From an uncultured bacterium (GTDB taxonomy: Bacteria > Bacteroidota > Bacteroidia > Chitinophagales > Chitinophagaceae): a stretch of DNA of 6,011 bases. The stretch is from assembly GCA_903957405.1 (NCBI GenBank), contig CAJBPC010000734.1, forward strand, positions 1 to 6,011. Direction: 5' to 3'. Positions within the stretch are counted from its first letter, which is position 1. Every line of letters starts with the position of its first letter. Shown piece after piece: positions 1 to 6,011 of this stretch. The position numbers were made by a program, and so were the translations under genes. The notes under the pieces were generated by a model. The model was not told where the DNA came from, did not search any database, and saw only the letters and a program-made list of their open reading frames with translations.

Positions 1-129
1 ATAATCATAAAAAAGAAAAGATCTTCTAAAAGATATTGTCATATATATCAACAATGATGATCCTTACGACATATGGTGTAAAGAATTTATTCATCCTGAT
101 ATATTCATTTCGGTAAATAATTAATTCTA

Positions 130-183
130 TTTTGATAAAAAACCGACAACAGTTCCTAAATTTTAATAAAAATAATATCTTTA
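130..183 (+). promoter_or_regulatory. Candidate Bacteroidota-type promoter region for the susC-susD pair
   Basis: The leader before the susC-like gene is strongly AT-rich and has no convincing open frame. Two overlapping matches to the known Bacteroidota promoter pattern (TTG or TTTG, about 19-22 bases, then TAnnTTTG) can be seen. The first is TTTTG at 130-134, a 22-base spacer, and TAAATTTT at 157-164, with one mismatch in the -7 box. The second is a weaker TTC at 153-155, a 20-base spacer, and TATCTTTA at 176-183, also with one mismatch in the -7 box. Either would give a short leader of roughly 30-50 bases before the ATG at 223. In DNA this AT-rich such matches arise easily by chance, so the exact element is uncertain. 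No operator or riboswitch-like fold was recognised. Confidence 0.35.
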
Positions 184-222
184 AAGTTCGATCAATGGTT
201 TATTCACCTAACTATTACAAAC

Positions 223-3200
223 ATGCGTATGAGAAAATTAATTGCAATGATGCTCGGGTTGTTCCTGATGGGAATGGCCCAGGCACAGGTGACCCGGATC
301 ATTTCGGGTAAGGTCACCGGGAATGACAACGTTCCCATCCCCGCTGCCACCGTGAAGGTGAAAGGCGGGACGCAGACTGCCATCACAGACAATGATGGTT
401 TGTTCAGCATAACGGTCCCAAGCGGGCAGGTCGTATTGAGTATCACATCTACAGGTTACCTTGCTACTGATGTTTCTGTAGATGCGAATCAGAATTCGGC
501 AAATATCCTGCTCAACATCGATAACCGCCAGATGAATGAAGTGGTGGTCACCGCGATGGGCCTTTCAAAGTCTAAGCGGACCCTCAGTTATGCCACACAG
601 CAGGTCAGCACACAAACCTTTTCGAAGGCCCGTGAGCTGAACGTGGCGAACTCGCTTGCCGGTCGCGTGGCCAATCTGGATATAGCGCGCACGGCTTCTG
701 GAGTGGGCAGTTCTTCGCGCATTGTGTTGCGCGGCGATCGATCCATCACTGGAAACAACCAGGCCCTCATCGTAGTAGATGGTGTGCCCATGGACAACTC
801 CAATTTCAGTCCAGGCAATGCCAATGGTGGCCGTGATGGTGGGGATGGAATCTCCAGCATCAACCCCGACGACATCGAGTCCATCAACGTGCTTCGGGGC
901 GCATCTGCCACTGCCCTGTATGGTTCACGTGCCGCGAACGGAGCCTTGATCATCACGACCAAGAAGGGTACACGCAAGGGTTTCGGTGTGTCACTCAACA
1001 GTTCCTACATTACCGAGAAGGCCATGATCCTTCAGAAATTCCAGAACGTTTACGGGCAAGGCAGTGCCGGCATCTATAACCGTGCATCAGAGTTCAGCTG
1101 GGGACCAAAGATGGAGGGCCAGCAAGTTGCCATGTGGGGACCTAAGCCCGACAATGTCGGAAAGACCTATGCCATGACCCCACAGCCGAACAATTACAGT
1201 GATTTCTATTCTACCGGCAACCAGCTATCGAATTCCGTAGCATTGTCAGGCGGAGGCGACAAGACGCAGACCTATTTCTCCTATACCAACGTGGGAGCAA
1301 AGGGCATCGTAGACAATAACACGATGAGGCGTAATATCCTGAACCTGCGCGTTTCAGGCGATATCAGTAAAAAGCTGAGCTACGACTCCAAAGTCACCTA
1401 TCTTGACGAGGTCATCAATAACCGCCAGCAGACGGGCGAGGCCTTCGCCAACCTGCAGCGACATATCCTTCGCATTCCGAGGAATATTTCCCTGGATGCT
1501 GCAAGGGACTATGAATTCGTAAATCCGGCCACCGGGCAGCTGCGTCAGAATTACTGGAATCCCGGCTCCAATGGCGGTCAAAACCCCTACTGGATAAAAA
1601 ATCGCGTGACTGCATTGGACAAGCGCAACCGCATCACGGCATTCACTTCACTCACCTATAAGGCAAACGACTGGCTGAGTTTTATGGCGCGGGGTGGCAT
1701 AGATCAGTATAACGATGAGTTTGAAGGCAAATGGTACAATAACACCTATACCATTGCAGACAATGGAGACTACCAAACCCTTTTCCGCAAAGTACAAGAG
1801 ACCAACTTCGACGGATTCGCATTCATCAAGAAGACCTTCGGTGACTTTGGCGTTGATGCCACCCTGGGCGGCAGCCGTCAAAAGTTTAATAGCTTGGCGC
1901 AATCCACTGCCACCGGTGGCCTGAACCGCGACAACCTCTTCATCCCATCCAACGCAAGAAGCCCACAGATCGGCAGAGGCCTGGTGGAGACAGAGAAGCA
2001 GGGTGTATTCGCAACGGCGGACTTCTCTTACAAGGATTTCCTCACGGTTTCAGCCTCTGCACGGAACGACTGGTCTTCCACGTTACCCAAAGAGAGCCGT
2101 TCCTATTTCTTTCCATCCGTGGGATTCTCCCTTATCCTGTCGAATGTGATGAAACTGCCTGAATTCGTCAGCTTTGCAAAGCTCCGCGGATCCTATGCAG
2201 CCACCGGCAATGATGCACGCCCTTATCTGCTGACGCAGACGTACACATTCTCAGCAGGTGGACCCAGCGGCTTCATCTCCCGTGATGGTGTGAAACCCTT
2301 CCCGAACCTCAAGCCAGAGTTGACCACATCGCTTGAATTAGGCACGGAAGTACGTATGTTCAACGGTCGGATAGGATTTGATTTCGGCTGGTACTCGAGT
2401 GACTCAAAAAACCAGTTGTTTTCAGTGGCGATCCCACCTGCTTCCGGATGGTCTTCCCAGTTCATCAATGCGGGACTTGTTCGTAACAAAGGCATTGAGC
2501 TGACACTGAACGCAGGGATTGTCCGCAACAAAGATTTCCGCTGGGATATCGATCTCAACTATGCCATCAACAGGAATCTGCTCGTAGAACTGACCCCGGA
2601 TCTGAAACGCCTGGTACTCGCCGGTGACTTCATCAACGATGTGGTCATAGAAGAAGGCAAGCCACTTGGCCAATTGTACAGCCGCGGATATGAGCGCAAC
2701 AGCAAGGGCGAGGTTCTGGTGGATGCCACAGGACTTCCCCGCATCACAGCAGGCAAGACCGTGTTCATGGGTAATTCGCGTCCGGACTGGACCGGTGGCC
2801 TCAACAACCGCATCAGCTACAAACAATTCAGCCTCAGCTTCCTGATCAGTGCTCGGATGGGCGGTTTTGTTTCCTCTTTCACCAATGCAGTTATTTTTGC
2901 TGACGGTGTCACGGAGCAGACCCTTTCAGGCCGCGACTCATATGTCTTCCCGGGTGTGACAGATGCCGGTGCAAAGAACACGGTAGCCACCACAGCTGAA
3001 AGATACTGGGTTAAGGTTGGAGGACGCAACACACCCGCAGGTGAAGTCTTCACCTACGATGCTTCCAATATACGCCTGCGCGAACTGGTACTGAGTTACA
3101 ATCTGCCGAATACATTGATCAAGGGTCTGCCCTTCCAAAGCGCGTCCCTGTCAATGGTCGGTCGTAACCTGTTCTTCCTCATGAATAAAGCTGTTGGATT

Positions 3201-3306
3201 TGATCCCGAACTGACCGCCGGTGCCCAGAATACTACGGTGGGTCTGGAGTCTTTCTCCATGCCCAGCACCCGATCCCTCGGTGTCAACCTAAACATTGTA
3301 TTCTAA
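223..3306 (+). CDS. SusC/RagA family TonB-linked outer-membrane transporter
   Basis: This is a complete 1027-residue protein, a usual length for SusC/RagA transporters. It forms the outer-membrane barrel that imports a ligand captured by its SusD partner, powered by TonB/ExbBD. A signal peptide covers residues 1-21, with a basic MRMRK start, a hydrophobic core and a likely signal peptidase I cut after AQA (19-21). A carboxypeptidase-regulatory-like domain follows at about 27-98, starting ISGKV. The TonB-box-like segment NEVVVTAMG is at 105-113. The plug domain spans about 115-249 and contains the family signature around RIVLRGDRSI (166-175) and VLRGASATALYGSRAANGA from 223. The rest is beta-barrel, ending in a terminal Phe (GVNLNIVF), as expected for BAM-assembled barrels. 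There is no STN signalling domain, so sigma/anti-sigma control is not indicated. The start at 223 has no Shine-Dalgarno sequence, which is normal in this phylum; ATG 229 is a possible alternative and would keep the signal peptide. The family call is very secure; the substrate is unknown. Confidence 0.97.
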   Translation: MRMRKLIAMMLGLFLMGMAQAQVTRIISGKVTGNDNVPIPAATVKVKGGTQTAITDNDGLFSITVPSGQVVLSITSTGYLATDVSVDANQNSANILLNIDNRQMNEVVVTAMGLSKSKRTLSYATQQVSTQTFSKARELNVANSLAGRVANLDIARTASGVGSSSRIVLRGDRSITGNNQALIVVDGVPMDNSNFSPGNANGGRDGGDGISSINPDDIESINVLRGASATALYGSRAANGALIITTKKGTRKGFGVSLNSSYITEKAMILQKFQNVYGQGSAGIYNRASEFSWGPKMEGQQVAMWGPKPDNVGKTYAMTPQPNNYSDFYSTGNQLSNSVALSGGGDKTQTYFSYTNVGAKGIVDNNTMRRNILNLRVSGDISKKLSYDSKVTYLDEVINNRQQTGEAFANLQRHILRIPRNISLDAARDYEFVNPATGQLRQNYWNPGSNGGQNPYWIKNRVTALDKRNRITAFTSLTYKANDWLSFMARGGIDQYNDEFEGKWYNNTYTIADNGDYQTLFRKVQETNFDGFAFIKKTFGDFGVDATLGGSRQKFNSLAQSTATGGLNRDNLFIPSNARSPQIGRGLVETEKQGVFATADFSYKDFLTVSASARNDWSSTLPKESRSYFFPSVGFSLILSNVMKLPEFVSFAKLRGSYAATGNDARPYLLTQTYTFSAGGPSGFISRDGVKPFPNLKPELTTSLELGTEVRMFNGRIGFDFGWYSSDSKNQLFSVAIPPASGWSSQFINAGLVRNKGIELTLNAGIVRNKDFRWDIDLNYAINRNLLVELTPDLKRLVLAGDFINDVVIEEGKPLGQLYSRGYERNSKGEVLVDATGLPRITAGKTVFMGNSRPDWTGGLNNRISYKQFSLSFLISARMGGFVSSFTNAVIFADGVTEQTLSGRDSYVFPGVTDAGAKNTVATTAERYWVKVGGRNTPAGEVFTYDASNIRLRELVLSYNLPNTLIKGLPFQSASLSMVGRNLFFLMNKAVGFDPELTAGAQNTTVGLESFSMPSTRSLGVNLNIVF

Positions 3307-3324
3307 AAAAAACAAGACATTCAT

Positions 3325-4869
3325 ATGAAAAAGAACAAAATAATTCATTTGCCCGTACTCCTCCTACTGGCGACATTCAGCATGTTCTCCTGTACGGATA
3401 AATTCGACGAATTGAATACGGACAAAACAAAACTCACAGAGCTGGATGCTGTGGGTGTGGGTAATGCTTTTGCCGCTGCCCAATATCGTTCTGTACAGGC
3501 ATCCTGGCAAACTTTCCAGAGCCTGTTCGCTGATCTGCAGTCGCAATACTATGCCAACGTAGCCATCAACTTCCCGTCTGACCGGAACGTCATGGTGGGC
3601 TCCTGGCTGAATGGCGCGTGGAACGGATTCTACTCTTCCGCCATCCCCCCCATTCTGGGTGTATTGGAAAACACCAAACCGGGAGGATCTGCCGCCAATC
3701 CGGCCATTTACGCCATAGCAAACATCTGGAAAGTGCAGATGTACTTACCACGCACGGATTATTGGGGTCCGATCCCCTATTCAAAAGTGGGCAGCGGTGA
3801 GAAGATCGTTGAGTATGACGCACAGGATGCCATCTACAAGGACTTCTTTGCCTCACTAAAGCAGGCAACTGCTGATCTGCAGGCTTTCCGTGGAACGACC
3901 GTCTCCTTGGGAGCGAATGATCAGATATATGGAGGCAATGTGGACAAATGGATCCGTTTCGCTAACTCCATGCGCCTTCGCCTGGCATTGCGCGTCTCAG
4001 CCGTCGACCCCGCCCTGGCAAAGGCAGAAGCTGAGGCAGCCGTAGCTGGAGGTGTACTGGAGAATAACGTCGATGATGCATTACTCAAGGTGACAACAAA
4101 CTCCCTGAACCCCATGTGCCAGGCAACGGCATGGAATGAGTTCCGCATGAGTGCGGCAATGGAGAGTGTTCTCAAGGGTTATAATGATCCCCGTATGAAC
4201 AAGATGTACGCTCCGGTTCCAGGAACCTCCAACTACAAAGGTCTGCGCAATGGTTATTCGCAGGTGCAGCTTGGACTTTCTGAGAACGCAGCCGGCAACA
4301 ACTCCAATGTTTCGACGACTTACCTTCCGGATAATCAGTTCGCCACACCTTTTCTGGTCATGTACGCAGCGGAGTCCTGGTTCCTCCGGGCAGAAGGTGC
4401 ACTCAACGGATGGAACATGGGAAGCCTGACAGCTAAGGACTACTACGAACGCGGTATACGCACTTCCATGGCATCATGGGCCTTCTCCGGAGCTGCCGTG
4501 GATGCTTATATTGCCGGGACCGGTACGCCCATCGCGCTCAACGACGTGGTGAAAACCCCGGCATTGTCTGATATCCCCGTAGCATTTGCCGCCACGCCGA
4601 TCAAACAGCGTGAGCAGATCCTCACACAAAAATGGCTGGCTAACTGGCCCAATGGTCACGAAGCATGGGCGGAATACCGCCGCACCGGTTTCCCTAAACT
4701 TTATCCGCGTATCAACACGGAGAACACGGAAGTGCCGGCTGACGGCGTGGTGCGCAGGACGCCTTATGTGTCCGGAGAGATCGCCACGAACCCGAAAGGC
4801 GTGCAGTCCGGTGTGTCAAAACTGGGCGGTGCTGACCTTTCCAATACCCGCCTCTGGTGGAATAAATGA
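3325..4869 (+). CDS. SusD/RagB family nutrient-binding outer-membrane lipoprotein (SusD-like_2 type)
   Basis: This is a complete 514-residue protein beginning 18 bases after the susC-like stop, so the two are almost certainly co-transcribed. SusD proteins are surface lipoproteins that bind the ligand and close like a lid over the SusC barrel. The N-terminus has a lysine-rich start, a hydrophobic stretch (about 9-22) and a candidate lipidated Cys23 in the context MFSC. That is a loose lipobox, because -3 is Met and -2 is Phe. The following residues, TDKFDELNTD, contain acidic residues in line with surface-export signals but are not a clean match. Family landmarks in order are TDYWGPIPYS (144-153), KWIRFANSMRLRLALRV (208-224), and ILTQKWLANWPNGHEAWAEY (432-451) followed by RRTGFP (452-457). 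These fit the SusD-like_2 branch rather than the classical starch-type SusD. The mature protein should be mostly alpha-helical with TPR-like repeats. The upstream gap is A-rich without a Shine-Dalgarno sequence. The family is secure; the ligand cannot be predicted. Confidence 0.95.
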   Translation: MKKNKIIHLPVLLLLATFSMFSCTDKFDELNTDKTKLTELDAVGVGNAFAAAQYRSVQASWQTFQSLFADLQSQYYANVAINFPSDRNVMVGSWLNGAWNGFYSSAIPPILGVLENTKPGGSAANPAIYAIANIWKVQMYLPRTDYWGPIPYSKVGSGEKIVEYDAQDAIYKDFFASLKQATADLQAFRGTTVSLGANDQIYGGNVDKWIRFANSMRLRLALRVSAVDPALAKAEAEAAVAGGVLENNVDDALLKVTTNSLNPMCQATAWNEFRMSAAMESVLKGYNDPRMNKMYAPVPGTSNYKGLRNGYSQVQLGLSENAAGNNSNVSTTYLPDNQFATPFLVMYAAESWFLRAEGALNGWNMGSLTAKDYYERGIRTSMASWAFSGAAVDAYIAGTGTPIALNDVVKTPALSDIPVAFAATPIKQREQILTQKWLANWPNGHEAWAEYRRTGFPKLYPRINTENTEVPADGVVRRTPYVSGEIATNPKGVQSGVSKLGGADLSNTRLWWNK

Positions 4870-4888
4870 TTTCGAGCAGATACCGTTC

Positions 4889-4920
4889 AAAAAAACCCCC
4901 GGAATTTCCGGGGGTTTTTT
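4889..4920 (+). terminator. Rho-independent terminator after the susD-like gene
   Basis: Beginning 19 bases after the susD-like stop codon, CCCCCGGA (4896-4903) can pair with TCCGGGGG (4907-4914) across the three-base loop ATT, giving an eight-pair GC-rich stem. Six T residues (4915-4920) follow directly, the textbook form of an intrinsic terminator. Seven A residues (4889-4895) precede the stem, so the stem could extend by A-U pairs and the element could also work in the reverse direction. No reverse-strand gene nearby would need that. It most likely ends the susC-susD transcript and separates it from the lipoprotein gene downstream. Confidence 0.93.
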
Positions 4921-4977
4921 ATGTTATTCCGTAAATTGACTGAGCGCTTTTCCCTTTACACCGAATACGATCATCAT

Positions 4978-6011
4978 ATGCTAATCCGGATCACGATTCT
5001 GAGCCTTGGCATCCTTCTGAATGCCTGTAATAAACCCAAGAATGCCTTCACAGAAGTACCGGCAAGCAAAACAGGCATCGACTTCAATAACTTCCTGGAA
5101 GAATCAGATGAATTGAATGTACTCAATTACACCTATTTCTATAACGGAGGTGGGGTGGCAACGGGCGACCTCAACAACGACGGAATGCCCGATATCGTTT
5201 TCACCGGTAATATGGTCCGGAACAAACTCTATATCAACAAGGGGAATATGAAGTTCGAAGACTTCACCACAACCTCCGGAATAGCCGATAAGCAGGGTTG
5301 GTGTACCGGTGTCACACTGGTCGATATAAATGCCGATGGATGGCTTGACATCTATATCTGCCGGTCTGCAGATGCAAACCCGGATAGAAGATCAAACCTG
5401 CTGTTCATCAACAATAAAAACCTCACATTTTCAGAACAAGCCAATGCCTACGGACTGGCTGATCAGGGATATTCCACACAGTCAGCATTCTTCGACTATG
5501 ACCGCGACGGAGACCTCGATGCCGTGATCATCAACCACTCCCTCAAAAAATTCACCACCGGCGTCTCTGACAACCCCGGATTAAGGCAGGAGGAAAATCC
5601 CTTTTTCGCCAGCAAACTCTACCGCAACGACGGAGGCCGCTTCGTCGATGTCAGTAAGTCAGCAGGCATCACATCCAATGTCCTCAGCTTCGGCCTAGGC
5701 ATCGTCGTGAGTGACTTTAACAACGACAGTTGGCCAGACTTCTTCATCAGCAATGATTTCAATGAACCCGACTATATGTTCATCAACCGGCAGGATGGCA
5801 CCTTCAGCGAAGAGGCCCCTACCCGACTCACCCAGCACTCGCTTTACTCCATGGGCGCTGACGCGGCAGACATAGACCATGACGGACTGTCTGATCTCAT
5901 CACTCTCGATATGCTCCCGGAAAACAATTTCGACCAGAAAATGCATTCCGGAGCAGAGAATTTCGAAAAATTCCGTTACCTGTTCTCCAAAGGTTTTCAC
6001 AACCAGTACAG
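4978..6011 (+). CDS. FG-GAP/VCBS-like repeat lipoprotein, CRTAC1-like (3' end missing)
   Basis: The frame is open from ATG 4978 to the window edge (344 codons plus two bases), with no stop. The start MLIRITILSLGILLNAC is a lipoprotein signal peptide with lipobox LNAC and likely lipidated Cys17. The next part has the typical family stretch YFYNGGGVATGDLNNDG, followed by five calcium-loop-like D-x-[DN]-x-D-[GS]-x-x-D motifs: DLNNDGMPD (64-72), DINADGWLD (116-124), DYDRDGDLD (173-181), DFNNDSWPD (246-254, Ser in place of Gly) and DIDHDGLSD (298-306). They are spaced 52-73 residues apart, as in integrin-like beta-propeller blades. Known Bacteroidota relatives are often about 1100 residues long and may end in an ASPIC/UnbV domain, so much of the protein probably lies outside the window. 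It lies 57 bases after the terminator. No Shine-Dalgarno sequence or convincing promoter was found. The biochemical role is unknown; binding or adhesion at the cell surface is only inference. Confidence 0.9.
   Translation, partial: MLIRITILSLGILLNACNKPKNAFTEVPASKTGIDFNNFLEESDELNVLNYTYFYNGGGVATGDLNNDGMPDIVFTGNMVRNKLYINKGNMKFEDFTTTSGIADKQGWCTGVTLVDINADGWLDIYICRSADANPDRRSNLLFINNKNLTFSEQANAYGLADQGYSTQSAFFDYDRDGDLDAVIINHSLKKFTTGVSDNPGLRQEENPFFASKLYRNDGGRFVDVSKSAGITSNVLSFGLGIVVSDFNNDSWPDFFISNDFNEPDYMFINRQDGTFSEEAPTRLTQHSLYSMGADAADIDHDGLSDLITLDMLPENNFDQKMHSGAENFEKFRYLFSKGFHNQY

Noticed and set aside
1..57. An open frame from the left edge to a TGA at 55-57, possibly the tail of an upstream gene
   Set aside because: It is only 18 codons of Lys- and Ile-rich, AT-driven sequence with no recognisable motif and unlike the codon use of the genes here.
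36..58. Small inverted repeat ATTGT...ACAAT in the AT-rich leader
   Set aside because: The stem is only five weak pairs around an 11-base loop, which is expected by chance in such AT-rich DNA, and no T tract follows.
588..998. A 136-codon open frame on the reverse strand inside the susC-like gene, and several similar ones up to 3296
   Set aside because: They lie opposite a secure, family-typical coding sequence, show no recognisable domains, and are expected by chance opposite a moderate-GC gene.
4586..4939. A + strand open frame of 117 codons that runs past the susD stop and through the terminator
   Set aside because: It is a frame-shifted reading of the susD 3' end, with low-complexity, Arg- and Ser-rich content, and it reads through the terminator stem; there is no sign of a real gene or of a frameshift in susD.
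4936..4962. TTGACT followed by TACACC, resembling a proteobacterial -35/-10 promoter
   Set aside because: The spacing is 15 bases, the -10 match is poor, and the primary sigma factor of Bacteroidota uses a different pattern.
5330..5527. A short + strand open frame of 65 codons
   Set aside because: It is an out-of-frame shadow inside the repeat lipoprotein gene, whose own frame is continuous with conserved motifs on both sides.
5695..6000. A 101-codon reverse-strand open frame near the right edge
   Set aside because: It overlaps the fourth and fifth calcium-loop motifs of the + strand lipoprotein gene and has no family resemblance of its own.

Overview
The window looks like a piece of a Bacteroidota chromosome. 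It carries a SusC/SusD outer-membrane uptake pair, the genes have no Shine-Dalgarno sequences and A/T-rich leaders, and the third gene is a lipoprotein of a kind common in this phylum. The coding GC content is moderate and the flanks are clearly AT-rich. Together with the protein style this fits Chitinophagia or a related environmental lineage, but genus cannot be read from the sequence.

Layout, all on the + strand: (1) positions 1-222 are an AT-rich non-coding leader with weak candidate Bacteroidota-type promoter elements. (2) 223-3306 is a complete SusC/RagA TonB-dependent transporter. (3) 3325-4869, after an 18-base gap, is a complete SusD/RagB lipoprotein of the SusD-like_2 type. (4) 4889-4920 is a strong, nearly symmetrical intrinsic terminator. 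(5) 4978-6011 is the 5' part of a lipoprotein gene with FG-GAP/VCBS-like calcium-binding repeats, running off the right edge.

How they work together: SusD sits on the cell surface as a ligand-binding lid over the SusC barrel, and SusC imports the ligand using energy from TonB/ExbBD, which are encoded elsewhere. The substrate cannot be named: no glycoside hydrolase, peptidase, sulfatase, sigma factor, FecR-type anti-sigma factor or hybrid sensor is visible here. The third gene is probably another exported lipoprotein with a beta-propeller-like repeat domain. Proteins of this type often lie beside Sus pairs, but their role is not established. The terminator suggests it is transcribed separately from the pair or only by read-through.

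I see no mobile element, CRISPR array, tRNA, rRNA or clearly new system. The least understood part is the repeat lipoprotein at the right edge.
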